DNA of 64,000 nt, taken from NCBI GenBank assembly GCA_024741835.1, contig JAENRP010000044.1, positions 68,857 through 132,856 on the forward strand, read 5' to 3'. The stretch is from Diplocarpon mali (Eukaryota > Ascomycota > Leotiomycetes > Helotiales > Drepanopezizaceae). A program made the position numbers and the translations under genes. Of the stretch, positions 31,999 to 44,739 are shown piece by piece; position 1 is the first letter of the stretch, and every line of letters starts with the position of its first letter. The notes under the pieces were generated by a model. It saw nothing but the letters and a program-made list of their open reading frames with translations. It did no database searches and was not told the DNA's origin.

Positions 31999-32495
31999 TT
32001 CTCGGAGCCTTGATCTGGGTCCTGGCGCAAGACATTGAAGTTATTTCCTCTAAATCTCACAAGAGCAGAGAATGTTGGCTATCAAGAGTGAATGTGTAAA
32101 CGATGGATAATACTGCCTTCTGGAAGGGGGCTTAGAGGCTAGTCAGGTCAGAAGGGCTAACTATTCTTCATATAGCAGTATATGAATAAGTAATAAGAGC
32201 CATTGCAATTGTCCTAAAATTTCATTTTCTGTAATAACAGGCCTGACTAACAGTAAGCTATAAAAGTTTACCCTATGTAATAAAGTGACCGGAAGATCTC
32301 AACTTGAAAGCTTGACTATATTTAGTCTTCACGTTTGTAAGATGGTAACTACGTGTCGCAAGTTGAGAATCAGCTTGATTATATCGTCAATTTTCCAAGA
32401 GGCTTTCGGGGAATTTCTGCCAGAGAAGGTTCAAAAACAAACACTTTATTTGCATCTGAATTTCTAGGCGCCATAGTAAACTGAGTGCATTATTC

Positions 32496-32527
32496 GCCCT
32501 ACGCTTTTTCAACCCAACGCGTAGGGC
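32496..32527. repeat. Perfect 9-bp inverted repeat (hairpin), 14-nt loop
   Basis: Arms gccctacgc (32496-32504) and gcgtagggc (32519-32527) are exact reverse complements. They are GC-rich inside AT-rich sequence. Confidence 0.85.
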
Positions 32528-33513
32528 AGCACAAACGCGACCTCAATCTGCGATTTTGCGCGTATGGGTGGAAAGGCAGGGACCACCTCCTCACACTTGT
32601 CTATTGTCGCAGCTTTTACTACTCAAAATAACCGAGCTTCTTATAATTTCCATCACATAACTCAAAGTGCGGCCTCTTCACTGAGCTTGTTATCAATATA
32701 TCTGCGACCATGGAAATGCATTACCGCGTGTGTCTTACGAAACAGATCAAAGAGAGCTTGTCAGTTGTACCTCGGACGCGCCGTAGGAGAAACAATAATC
32801 AGCTACTATTCGGAGGCACCTTGTCCTCTAGATCAAAATTACAAGTTCTTAACTGTATTGAATCACCCAAGAAATACATTTGGATAGTAACGATATAAAC
32901 TTTAGGAGTAACAGTCATTAGATGCGAGTATATCCATTATAGAATCTAGTTCCCAAGCTAATCAATATGTAAGAGCAATCCAGGTCTTTCGTATTGATTT
33001 ACATTTATACATTATACAATCTCCTATTGCTACAGCCTGTTAATGATATTTTGATAGCGCTGTATATGATTAGAAATTGACAGTGAATAATTCATCTGGG
33101 TTTGTACTTAAGTACTTGTGTTTCAAAACACGCGATTTCTTCATCCGCCTGGTATTTCATTCACCTTAAAGAAAATAATGCCAAGTGCTATAGATACGAG
33201 ACTAAATTCGGAGGCCTCGGCTTTCCAATTCACAACAATACAGCATAAGCTGAACAATAGCTAGAAGTCAGGCGCTAAGATCGCCGAGAGAGACCTCAAG
33301 CCTCCTTTCATTTATTTCCTCTCCGGGTCAATCTCCTAGATACACCAACACTTACACCGAGAGAGAAACCTGACTTTCAAATCTACCTCCCGCTACCTCT
33401 ATCGTAGCACCTACCAAAACGTCAGATACTTCTATCTCTACTTCTGCCCTCAGTGAAAATCTCCTCTGACGAGCTTCAGCACCCTCACCTGGACCAATCC
33501 TTCGGTTCTCAAG

Positions 33514-34138
33514 ATGAACAGTACCACAAGATTCAACGAAAAGGGAACTCCTCATGGAGGAATCAACTTTGGCCAGACAAGTCAAGACTCGGCCACCCCC
33601 TCTCGCGTGAGCATCCTCGCGTCGAATGTGCATAACATGTATCATCCTGATCCAGCAACAGAAACGCCACCAAGAAGATTACCCCGACTCCTACCACTTC
33701 ATGACGTCTCAAGAGACGTACGCCAAAATCAAGAGGGAGATCGCCGACGGGTTCCACGGCGAGGAGCAGCGGAAATTCGAGAAGCAATGGACGAAGCTCT
33801 GTGAGAAGAAGTGCCGCAAGGCAGCAAAGCTCGACTTGGACATGGAGAATAACAAGGAGCTCAAACAGATGTCCGAGAGGCTGGAGATCAGCATTCTGGG
33901 GAAAAGAAAGGGTCTCATGGCCGATCTGGAGTCAGAGCAGAAGAAAGTGAAGTCGCTCGAGAGGCACCTCCTGGCTGCGGAGAAAGAGATCGAGGAGTTG
34001 AAGGGCAAGATCAAAAGCAATCATCACACGGAGGATAGTGCGAAGGATGCTGCTGTTGTCGAGGATGAGGCGCAGGTAGAGGGTACTAGGAAGGAAAGCC
34101 CGCTTATCGTCGAAGACGATTTGGAGTATGAACTTTAG
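33514..34138 (+). CDS. Orphan coiled-coil protein in the AT-rich island
   Basis: Two exons, 33514-33606 and 33662-34138, give 189 aa; the 55-nt intron begins GTGAGC and ends CAACAG (an alternative acceptor six bases earlier adds QQ). Both sides are phase 0. The first exon encodes a polar N-terminus (MNSTTRFNEKGTPHGGINFG). The second encodes a segment YPDSYHFMTSQETYAKIKREIADGF and a long charged helix with heptad pattern (LESEQKKVKSLERHLLAAEKEIEELKGKI), ending with acidic residues. GC content and codon use are higher-GC than the flanks, so it is probably a living gene. No signal peptide, membrane segment or known domain is seen. It may be lineage-specific. Confidence 0.6.
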
Positions 34139-36764
34139 GGTACGAGGGATCCTGTGGAGAGTTAAATCTGCGCATGTCTGGCAGGTAAGGGCTCGGAGGT
34201 ATCCATCGTTGATTTGCTACTCCGTGCTTTATCACGTTACTTTTGAGCCATTTGCTAGGCTACGTCTCCATGGAGCTGAATTAGCGGATGTTTCAGCTCC
34301 AGAAATATCTCGCATGGAGGGAGTAGAGACTCCAAGGATGGTCATCAATTTATACAAATCTGCCGAGTTTCCAGAAAGAAATTTATAAATTGTATGTTTT
34401 GAGGGGGGAGGAAAGTGGCGGGATTGTTAAATCCACTTACAAAGAGGCCTATTCAAAGCTATATTTCAGGCTTCAAAGCCACATCGAATCCCTGCGCTCT
34501 ATGGTAGGGTTAACTCTAACCCAGCTCCATCATACTTTCCCGTGATTAGATGAGTTCTGCAGAATTAGACTGGCTTCAGGTCCCAGTGCTGTGACATACA
34601 ACCATCAAAATCTTCTGGCGCAACATCAAATTCAAAGATGTCGACAATATCTGTTTTCGAAAGCGTATAAGCATATGCTGCGGAAGCGGTTTGATCATGC
34701 CTCTCGCCACAAGGAGCTAGCTACTAACCCAGGCGCTTCTTTCCACTTACTATACCAGTGGCTTCATCATCATCCACAAGCTATTTGTTGGCTAATAGTA
34801 GATTAAATTCTCAGGTAAGACACTGGATAATACAGGCGAGTCAGATTGAGCCTTTCCCGGCCGTGGCGGGTGCTTACCATCTATTCACAAGTTTGACAAT
34901 GCCAAGGCTTCAAAGTCAACACCGATAAGCGAGATCTCACAACTTGAGCGCTCTGTCACATTACCCCCCTCCCTTCCACACAGTTGCGTGGTTCTCTTGA
35001 AGGGTCAGTGTAGCAGCCTTGAAATAGTAATACGCAAAGCGCTACTCATCTTTTTGTGTCACACTAATAGTTTTGGCGGAGCAGAATGAGTGGCTAGGTT
35101 ACACTCATCATTCGAGTGGCTTTAAATTATCCGTGGGCGCAGTTTGTCTTACCTTTAACTCTATATCCAAGATTTCCATCCTTTCTCATAAAATTTAGAC
35201 AATAAAGAAAAAGATGACGACTCTTATGAGAATTTTAGAGTCTATTCCCAAGCTGACCGTCATAGCATCCATTCCAAACTTGAAAAGTGAGTGAGATAAT
35301 GATCGTAAGCAGTAAAAGGTCCAGAGACGACCTCCCACCTGCGGAACGCCAGAGCAGCTGTCTCAACCCCGAGAAATCAAAGATGGATCGGCGCCCAAAG
35401 CTATCCACGAGTCACCTGCCTTCATTCAATTTTCCAAGGACAAAGAAGCCCAAAAACAACAAATACAAAAATCCGGCTGGCCCTTCAAGATCCTCCACCA
35501 AAGACGACAAAGCTTCAGCTGTCGTTGAATAAGCCAGAGGGCTTTCTCAAGTCTAACCTCGAGTCCACGACTGCCTGAATTGACGCTGAGGATATCGAGA
35601 TGGCAGAGAAACAGACGATATTACAGCGGACTGGAATTTGGGGGCCATTTAGCGAGTATCGATGCTGGGTCGGCGGACACAGAGTCTCTCATCGGGAAAT
35701 GGCTCGATACAATCCAAAATTGCCGAAAGATATGATTTTCCCTGTTGCTCTGCGCCCTGACTGAAAGGAGAAGGGAATTTCGTCTTGGCAGGAGGAAATT
35801 CCAGGGCATGCCACCTCACCAACGAGGAGATCAGCACAAGTAGGTGGCATCAAAGGTCCCGGAAGAATGAGATGATTGTTGGGGTATATGCTGAGGGTAT
35901 CGGTGTACCCCCGTTCATGTTGGTGTATGTATGGTGGGGTACTGTAACCTCATTTCAGGTGTCCAATAATGATCTCGTTGAGCCGCAGCTTCGTCCCGTC
36001 TGATCTGGACCCCAGTATCCAATACAACCATGAAAGTTCGGGATATTCATCTGATACTCTACCTGCTATTCCGCGTTAATGCCAGACCTAGTCGACACCG
36101 GGAAAACTCAGCTTCTCAACAAGGCGCAGGCTAAGACAGGATAGGACAGGCTTTGTCCAAGATCTAGAGATGTCTCGACTAAGATACTGAATCCGTCCAC
36201 ATTAGAGACGAATCCAAAAACACTATCAGATCGGATTGGACGGTACTGCCAAAAGATAAAGTGAGGTATGGAGGTCAAGTAGACAGTACTGAGAATCACT
36301 TGATATGGCGATTTCCCCCATTCTTAAACGAGACTATTTCAACCACTAGTCAGCTTTCGGATACTTTTCCTAGTCATCACTTGTCAGTTATTAACCTATA
36401 GCCCTAAAAAATCATTCTTTCCTACGTCTCCCAATAATCTTTAGGCTGATAGTAAACATTCCCGAAAAAAGCGTCGGAGGAGTATCTCTGCTTTGCATCG
36501 CCCTACCACCTAACCCAGACCGCACTCCCATCCCCAGAGAACAACCCGCAGCTCTCTCTCTCTCTCTCATCCCTGTATATGTCCTCGACCAACCCGCAGA
36601 ATATGCATCGAATGAATCGTACCAAAGATACTCCGCAACCAAAAACAAAACAAATCGCAAATCCACTTTTGACGCCGCCCGATGCATATGCTATCATCCC
36701 TTCCACCCACCACCCCGCCCTATCATACATTGTGTTTATCGCGTCTCGCGTCTCGCATGAAGGA
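34139..36764. other. Right part of the AT-rich gene-poor island
   Basis: Mostly AT-rich with short frames. Possible coding remnants lie at 35287-35532 (basic, Ser/Lys-rich, 81 aa) and at 35596-35763. A (CT)n run at 36552-36568 lies downstream of sepH. No gene is firmly supported. Confidence 0.5.
35287..35763 (+). other. Possible small gene or remnant, two open segments
   Basis: An 81-codon frame from 35287 is rich in Lys, Ser and Pro (SRDDLPPAERQSSCLNPEKS). After its stop, another frame from about 35596 reads MAEKQTILQRTGIWGPFSEY and then GGHRVSHREMARYNPKLPKD and ends at 35763. The second part has a protein-like mix of aromatic and charged residues. No consensus intron joins them, so status is open. 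Confidence 0.22.
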
Positions 36765-39700
36765 TTAAGACCATTTTATATCCCCACTCGACTCCCTAGT
36801 CCTACGTTTGGAGTTCACCTGCGGTGCCGTCCCACCCCCGCCACCTGCCATAGCAGCCGAAGCCGAAGCCGAAGCCCCAACTCTCGCTTGCTCCCTTGTA
36901 AGCCTCACCCCATTTTCCCTTCTACTCGATGTCGGCTGGTCATCGTTCCCCGAGACATTCGCCAACGAGGATTTAGAGGCCCGTAGCATCGATGTACGCG
37001 GTAATCTGCTCTTGCTCAACGAAGAAGAGCCACCTGAGATTTCAGCACTTGGACGGCGCGCCACCTGCTGTCCAGGTCCGTCCCTGCTTCGCGGGCGATA
37101 AAGGATGGATTCATTAGTCCCACTACCAGACGGTGCAGCCATACGACGAGGGGTAAGGCTCCCGTCTGTGTAAGCTGAAGATGGACGACTTAAATGCGTT
37201 GGTGTATTCGGCGTCGAAACATTGTGATGGAGTGAAGGCGGTGTGAAATTCCGTCTCGTCTGGCCTGCTCGAGGCCGGCCACCGCTGCCGCTGTCGAGGT
37301 CTTGAGCCAGGTTTGCTTTGACAAGCTCGCTAGCCATGTTGCGTACCAAGACGGCATTGTCGTTTTCAGCGAGGCGTTGGATAGCTTTGAAGAGGCTATG
37401 GTTTCGGACATTGCTGGCTTGCTCATCACTGGTGTCGCAGATGCTGCGGACAATACGGAGGAGGTTCAGTCGTACGACTGCTTTTTTGTGATTGAGCTTT
37501 TGGAGGATTCCAGAGAACATGTCCAGGCGCGCAAGAGAGGCAGCAACGGGTGAACTGAGTCGCAAGAGTTTTTGTAGTGGTTCAAGAAGGTTGTAGTCGA
37601 ATGCACTTGCTCTTGGCGCGTTAAAGCACTGCACAATAGATTCCGTGAAGTTGCCCTCGAGAAGGCACTTTTCTACCTTGGCAGTCTCCTCTTGCAGCCT
37701 GGGCACTGTGTTAGCAGAGCACGTAGTAGCAGAGTATCATCTACCTACCATATGAAAATGGCATCCAAGGCCGTAACCTGCCAATACTGATCTTCCAGCA
37801 GCGACACATAGAATTGCAAACCCTTATTCTGCCACAGGTATTTTCTACCCACCTTTCCGGAGTGCGCCATATCGCAAAGAATTGGCAGCGCGAACTCCTT
37901 CGGCGGTCTTTTGGTCTTCATGATCCGCAGCAGTAACGGGATGATATCATTAATAGCTGCATCTTCCTGCCGTACTTTACTGAGTCGACACAGGTTGTAC
38001 ATCGTGTTGAGAACCTGGTTAGAGATTTCTCGGAAGTGTACTGTGTCTTTCTTCATGCTCAAGCCAAGGAGATCGATCAACAACTCAATAGCATTGGCAG
38101 AGTGCAGACTGTCAAGCGTGGTCGATAACATGGACAAGTTTTTGATGAACTTAAGCATAGTTATTTGATGGACTGGTGTCATCCTTCGGAGGTCTTTCAG
38201 GACGCCTAGAACTGTTAGTGGAAGCAGGGACTTGGAGGGGAATCCTTACGTTTTAGGACAACACGGTCTGCCACAACTTCCTTGACATAATTCTCTGCTT
38301 GCGAGAATAGGTAGAATATGTTCACAATCCGGCCTTCGACAAGCTCAGAAAGCTCGTCATCCTCGTCCAGCACGCGGTCCAGCACCAATGCCAAAGGAGA
38401 CAGTATCTTGCTTCTCGAGAAGATGCGACAGAAATCATTCTTTGGGGTCGGTCCCTTGTGGTATTCAGTACTGAATTGAAACAAATATCAGGCAAGATGT
38501 TAGCGTACCTGTAGCTCAAAAACATTCCAGATCCCATTCACACCAATCAACACCAAGTCTCTTGCCTCATCATAGTCCTCATCGAGGAATTCAACAAGAA
38601 CATTTAGTCCGCCAGCACTGACAAACATCTGAAGAGTGAGTGTTGAGGTTTGATACATCTGTCGTACAAAGGCTGCAGCTTCTAGTCGAATCTCGTTTGA
38701 GTATTGCCTCGCAGCAAACTTCGTAATAATCGGGATGCCGCCAACAAAGCAGAGGTTCTCTTGGATCTCCACGTCGTTCAGTATGATCTGCCGAAGCGTC
38801 AGCATTACTACAGGAAAACAGCAGAACCGCTTACCGTGTTGACCACCTTCAATAACCGCAGTACCATGCTCTGACGACTTTTGACGGTACATGGCTCGAG
38901 AATCTCTAGTATGGGGAGCATCCCATGAGCACTGATGATAAGACTCTTAGCATCATCGGACTCGTAAAGAACATCCAGCTAGCCATCGTCAGTTTTCTTT
39001 TCCGCGTTCAGAACAAGTCAGGCTTACCAGTTGCTCCGATACATCGGCTATCGTATCGTGCTCTTCAGTGACTTTTAACGAGCTGACCAAGCCTTCGACT
39101 AATGTGCAAAGTCTCGCATGCTTATCTCGAGCAATGTTTGCCTGCAAATCCATCTCATCGAAGCCCTGTTCCAACGACGCGAAAGGATCGTCCTCATCAT
39201 CTTCATCGCCAAGCCACGAGTTGTTAGAGAGTTTTGAGTGCAGCATAAGCGCTCTGACTCCATCTTCTGAGCCCCGGTCACTCTCGTCTGTTTCCACAAT
39301 AGCATCATCCTTGCCAAAAATGTCCGAGAAATCCTCGTCGTCTTCATCTTCTGCGTATCTTTGAATCTCGACGGAAGACCTCGTTCTCCGCATAGCTTGG
39401 TCTTGTTCTTGAGGAGGATTCTTTCTCATGCTCCCATTAACTGTTACCGGTGACTGGGCTGAGCGAGGCAGGCTTGTGAGGTCGGAGGGATGAAAAAGTT
39501 TTGGCGAGAGAGCATCATCCTGGTCAGGTCAGCGCAGGAAATATACCATGAAGCCACCGTATATACCTTTATAATGCTCAGTCTCCGGTTGAATACGCTA
39601 TCATTATCTATGAATAAGTCCGAATAGTCTTCTATAGCCTGTTCCTGGAATATGGCTGCCGGCCTCTCTGGAAGAGCAAATTTATGTTCAGCCTGCGTCT

Positions 39701-41621
39701 TGACAGGCGGCTTTAGCCGAGGAGGCTCGCTCCTTGACGTCTTCCTTGAAGGCGGCTTTGCTGCAGGTATAGGTATGATATTTTGGGTAACCACAGTTGG
39801 TTTGATTCGATATGGCCGAATAGTCTCCAGCTCGTGGCTGTCCGGCTCCACGATCTTCCGCGGGCCTTTGATGGTAAGAAGATCACCTTCAAAGTTGCTG
39901 TCCCAGTTGTCGTTTTCATCGTTAGTCATTTCAAAGGACGCAAAAGCCTTGAGACGATCAGAGGAGAACATGCCGCCGAAATTATCGTGCGGTTTGAACT
40001 GAGGCAAATGTAACGCACTCGGCGATATCGATGTCGCAAAGTCATCGTCCCAATTGTCATCAGCTATGTAGATCGTTAATACCTGCGCCTATCCAATAAC
40101 CCAGCGAGCAACGCCTAGAAGATGAAGAAAAAGATTACGCACATGTGGTCTCTGGAGATCGAAAGGCCTCGGCGTGAGGTTTGGGCTTAGCTAATGAGAG
40201 CGGTCCTTTTACAGGAGCTATCGAACCCGTCACCTGTTGTTCGTTGTGTATATTTCGCAGAGGAGGATCTCGTCTGTTAGGCAAAGGGCTGACGATGGTT
40301 GATCTAGTTGATGCACGGAAAGAGCCGGCGCCTGTTGGGGACTTTAGAGCCTCGTTCCATTGCTTGACTTCCTCAACAGCTTCGCTGAAATTTGCGGGAG
40401 GCTTAGCGACAGGAGCATCAGTTCGTCGAGAGCCTACGATCCAGGCATGTTTGAGGAGTTTCCTGGCCGATACTCTCAGATTTGGATCCTTCTGAAAGCA
40501 TTGTATAAGAAAGTCACGAGCAGCCTAGAGATATCAAAAATAAGTACTCGGCAATGGGAAGTTGGCTTACTGGAGAGACCCCTTCTGGCAACGGGGGATG
40601 GTCATCGTTGACAATAGCGAAAAGTGCAGGCATTGGCGCCAATTTGTGATACGGAGGTTTCCCTTCCAGCAGCTCAATGACCGTACATCCCAGGCTCCAA
40701 ATGTCAGACGCAGGTGTTGCCCCAGATAGCTGGATAATTTCAGGAGCCATCCAGTACGGCGTTCCAACGACCTGTGCTTCTTTATCGGCCCCAGTAAGGG
40801 TGCTAGTAGAAACACCGAAATCCGCAAGCTTGACCTTGCCATCTTTCGTCGTGAGAATGTTGGCTCCTTTTATATCTCGATGTATAACGCCTTGGTCGTG
40901 GAGGTACTGAAGTCCGAGAAGTATTTGACCCATGTAGACACCAACCAGATTCTCTGGGAACTTCCCGTAACTCTTGCATATTGAATGCAGCGATCCGTTT
41001 TCGCAATATCTGGAACGCAATTAGTCAAGTTAACGATACCAAATTTGGGAGAATGATTACTCTAGGATGATATTCAGGCAGTCGGAGGACTTGACGAAAC
41101 CTAAGTACTTGACAATATTATCGTGCTAACGCAGGTCGATCAGTAGTCTGCCAGATCTAACCTCACAGACCACAGAACTTACATGGAGGTTCTTCAACAG
41201 ATCGATTTCGGCCTAGAAAATCGACGCATCAGCCTCTCATCCCCTCCCGAAATCTCACCCTGCCGTACCTCGATCATCCTCAGTTCGCTCTTGGGCAAAT
41301 CCCCAAGCTTTATCTGCTTGACGGCCACAGCCTCTCCCGTCCCCCAGTTGAAAGCCTTGTATACGGATCCAAAAGCCCCCTTGCCCAGACATTCTCCTAA
41401 ACGCTGTCCAGTATAAGCAAACATCAAATGCCTCCCCTACAACATCGACCTACGTAGTCCTTCAGTCCTGGATCCTGCACCGCCTTGTCTGCCTTCCCCG
41501 CACCGCCATCTTTCCTCGGTGTTCCTGGAGCCCTCTCGACCTTGCCATGGCCATGGCCGTTGGCCGCCCCTGACCTGCCGTTCAACTGCCGGTCGGACGC
41601 AAGGGGAGGATGGGAGACCAT
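36765..41621 (-). CDS. sepH: Septation initiation network protein kinase SepH / Cdc7
   Basis: Thirteen exons on the minus strand: 41621-41454, 41403-41269, 41212-41183, 41125-41061, 41009-40571, 40524-40143, 40063-39567, 39519-39028, 38978-38835, 38787-38509, 38454-38250, 38205-37749, 37698-36765. The product is 1408 aa. It is the SIN kinase (SepH in Aspergillus, Cdc7 in fission yeast, MAP3K-epsilon in plants) that couples mitotic exit to septum formation at the spindle pole body. After a 55-residue linker, the kinase domain has [43 protein letters not shown] and [11 protein letters not shown] disordered acidic middle ([31 protein letters not shown]) precedes an armadillo-like helical half from about residue 700 to 1210. 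The C-terminus is Ser-rich and ends GDIKWS. Introns are short (46-118 nt). Confidence 0.96.
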
Positions 41622-42616
41622 GACGGGGCCCCGGATAGGGTCTGGTCTGGTCTCAGAGGAGGGAGGGAGGAGGTCGAATGCTCTGACAGATAGAGGATCT
41701 CATCCCCACGATCGAAGCTCGCTGGAAAGAACTGGATTTTCGTCTTCGTTCCAAAGCAGTCGCGGTAACGTATCGCGGGGTCGAAAGGGTTTGACTCGGC
41801 TGGTAATGGGCGGACCTGATCCGGCCCTTGGTTAACGGGATTTGGCGAGACGAGAAGCGAATGCTCAAAAGAAGCAATTCACTGTCCTGATACCCCTGCT
41901 TGGTGAGTTGTCGGGCAATGGGAAAAGATATGCCGGCTCGAATGGGGCATTTCTCTCTCTGCCGCGGTGCTCCGTCAATGTTCCGTACGAGCAGACAGAT
42001 GTTGGTGGAGCGCAACAAATTTGCAGTGTCAAAATGACAAACAATCCGTGCTAGGATCCGCACAAGGCTGAATCGAGTGAAGCCTAGATCGCGACTTTTC
42101 CGACAACCCAACTGAAATGATCGGACCTGCTAATCCCGCCTCGACAAGTTTCACATTATAGCTGTGGGACTGTGTTGCTCTCTGCCTATTTTGTAATCAA
42201 TCGACAAAGCTATTATTTTCACAATCTTCTACGGCGAATAGTTTCTCACGTCAACCATGCCTTGCGGGTCCCATCAACTCTGCCCCTGACATGCAGGACC
42301 TACTTGGGATGGCTGAGATCATGGCAATGAAATGCACATAGAGAAAACTTTAGTAGTTCGAGAGAGACAATATGCTCAAATGAAGGCTCCATCGTTAAGA
42401 CCTATCCGTTGTTTCTCCTCTCTCGAGAAATTGCCTGAAGCCAGCCAGCGACGATTTCTTAACTCCGGCTACAATATATCCCCCTCAGAAACCTGCCGAA
42501 ATTTTCGTAGGGGAAAAAATAATCAACACAAGATACTGTTACAAAATTGTCCGACAGGCCCAGATGAAGCATAAACTCAAATTCGTTTTTAGGATTGAAC
42601 ACCCAGTTTCTTATCC
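41622..42616. other. sepH upstream region
   Basis: 1 kb between the sepH start and the 3' end of the next minus-strand gene. It is the sepH promoter and the neighbour's terminator. No further gene is supported. Confidence 0.55.
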
Positions 42617-44254
42617 TCAGCTGGACGGGTCTGGACGGAGGTTGCGGCTGAGTCCTGCTGAAGCCCACCAAGTCTCCGGAACGTCATCTCTCCGTGCCAT
42701 ACGGGAGATGATGCGATGCAAGCCTCCCAGGTGCTCGGTATCATTTCGTGTTGCCAGGTCTGCTCTGGCAGTGACAACCTCCGCGTAAGTCCTCCAGAAA
42801 CGGTCACCCCTTTGTCTGTTGAGGTGTTGAAGATCTTCGTGAAGACCATAGATATCCTCGTCATCTTCAAAAGTTGACTCGGCTTCCGACACGTCACATT
42901 CGTGCTCCACAGCACCCCTGTCGAGGCTGGTCAACGATGTGCTAGCAGAAGAGGGCCCGGATCCCGATGAAGACGCAGCCGCAGCCGCAGCAGATGTGGA
43001 GGTAAATGAAGATCCCGCGCTTGGCGGCTGAGGATCCGGCGTCATGCTTGTAAGGAGTGTGTCCCATGCAGCACCTCCTTCTGGACTAAAACTTCGGTCT
43101 CGATCACCAAGTCCATCCAGCCGCGGACGAGCCAATCTCCGCGATCGTTCCATATTATTCCTAGTCCTGCTGAGAGCGTGGACTCTCTGCGATAGCGCTG
43201 TTCTGTTCGTAGAGGGTGCCTAATAGAAAAGTCAGTACGTTTCAAAATTGGCAAAGTGACAATACTATGCGCAGAATATGCTCTGTGAAGATAACAAGTA
43301 ATCCCGTGAATTGCGTACTCACTTCCGTCGATCGGGGTCCCGTTGAAGCCAGGCTTGAGACAGAATCCTCAAGAGCAATGCGGTGTGGCGATTCGACGCT
43401 GCTGGCCATGAGGGGCTGGTGGGATGGCGAAAGCACCGGAGTCACAGACGAAGAAAGCCTTGGAGATTCTGTCCGGGTCAGCGGTACCAGATCGTTATCA
43501 GTGTATGGAGGAGTTGGCGCAGGATGTCTTCGACCCAGTCTCCGCAAGTCTTGCCTCAATTGTCGCGCTCTGTAGGTTTCTCTCTGTGTCTCATCGGCTC
43601 CAGTGAAATCCCGAGACTCAGGCACTGGCGGCATCAAAGGACTTTCTTGGGTATTCGAGGACGATTGCTGGCGCATCAGGTTGTACGACTCGCGCATTCT
43701 CTCCCTCGCGCGCTCATGCATTTGACGATGGACCGAGTTCGACGAGAGAACTTCGACGTGATCTGCGTGTGTGTTCTGTTGAGTTTCTGGGAGTTCGGAT
43801 TCCTCAGAGTCGACGTCAGGTACCACGCGGCGTCTGGGCGCGTGTTGAGAAATTCGAAATGGGCGATTTCTTCGTATCGAGGATCGTGGACCAGCCGCGA
43901 TCTTCTCTGCCACCTTGGACGCGACCTCGGGCTCGACGGGGGTGATGAATAAACTTGGTATCTGATTAGGATTATGCGCATGTAGACGAGGGTGGTTGTT
44001 GAACTCACGGCAACCCCATTTTGGCGGATTGAAAGAATCGGGAGTGTGGATGAGGTAGTGTGTGGAGCAGTAAGGAAGATGGCGACAATGGATATGTAGG
44101 TTTTGGTAGTGGATTTGATGACTTGGAATCTGGCAGTGATGGGGGGATGCTTGGTGGTGGAGGAGTCGCGTGGCTCAAGAGCCGAACAAGAACGGGCAGA
44201 TTTCTTTAGCGCCGTTTGTGATCGCTTGTCCTTGCTGCAAGTCATGTCGGGCAA
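42617..44254 (-). CDS. Conserved fungal disordered protein, function unknown
   Basis: Three exons (44254-44009, 43961-43323, 43219-42617) give 495 aa. The first junction yields RQNGVA-IPSLFITPVEPEV and the second STE-APSTNRTALSQRVHAL. The N-terminal 60 residues before TTSSTLPILSIRQNG are less certain, and another start or a further intron is possible. Middle segments are Arg-rich (RNRPFRISQHAPRRRVVPDV, HERARERMRESYNLMRQ). A block DRDRSFSPEGGAAWDTLLTS, followed by TPDPQPPSAGSSFTSTSA, then a poly-Ala/Ser run, recalls a motif seen in uncharacterised proteins across Pezizomycotina. The C-terminal third (DRFWRTYAEVVTARADL.., GLHRIISRMARRDDVPETWW) is probably folded. No domain name can be given. 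There is no signal peptide. Confidence 0.75.
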
Positions 44255-44739
44255 CCAGGGGGGCGGAGTTAAAAATCGAGAGCCTCAACAGTCTCACGAA
44301 CCGCACACCACATCAGATACTTGAATTACAACTATCACCATCCACGGTCACCACAACATTGCAAGACACTGAGAAATTGCTGAAGTTATTTTGTTTTCAC
44401 GGCTCAGCTTCTCTTCGTAAGCAACGTGCTTTTATATCAAATGACAAAAATTGTCTGCGTCGCCAGGACGGCCGCATAAGTCAATGTTTATCTCGATAGA
44501 CAAGACTATACATTCTCATGGATAGCTGAAGAGGGCATGCTTGATACTCTCACGACTCCTGAGAGGACTGGAATATGAGGGTAGAATTCTCCGCTGTCTA
44601 AACACGGTAAAGACCCAAGAAATGAACGGAGAGCCTCGCCCTCCAACGTTTTCCAAAAGCTGTGCGGAATCAACAGAGTTGAAGAAGAAATAGGAAATTA
44701 GGGCCTGTGCAGGCTTACCTGGCAAAGAATTTGCTGAAG
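44255..44739. promoter_or_regulatory. Divergent region before FOL3
   Basis: 485 bp between the starts of two divergent genes. FOL3's frame is open for 33 bases upstream of its ATG, but without another ATG. No motif stands out. Confidence 0.45.

Larger units (their letters stand above)
28823..33513. other. Left part of an AT-rich gene-poor island
   Basis: Past GUF1 the sequence becomes visibly AT-rich from about 29.2 kb, with many short A/T runs. A coding-like but unassigned frame of about 70 codons lies at 28971-29201. Degraded ORF remnants are listed separately. A perfect 9-bp inverted repeat sits at 32496-32527. No intact gene or complete transposon was found. Confidence 0.55.

Noticed and set aside
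34591..34806. 71-codon frame in the AT-rich island
   Set aside because: It ends within low-complexity sequence with no protein-like features.
43676..43913. Start of the disordered protein at a GTG (43913)
   Set aside because: The frame continues upstream across an intron with good signals to an ATG at 44254.
44707..44739. Extended start for FOL3 at a GTG codon
   Set aside because: Eukaryotic nuclear genes rarely start with GTG, and MIELGL at 44740 is the family N-terminus.
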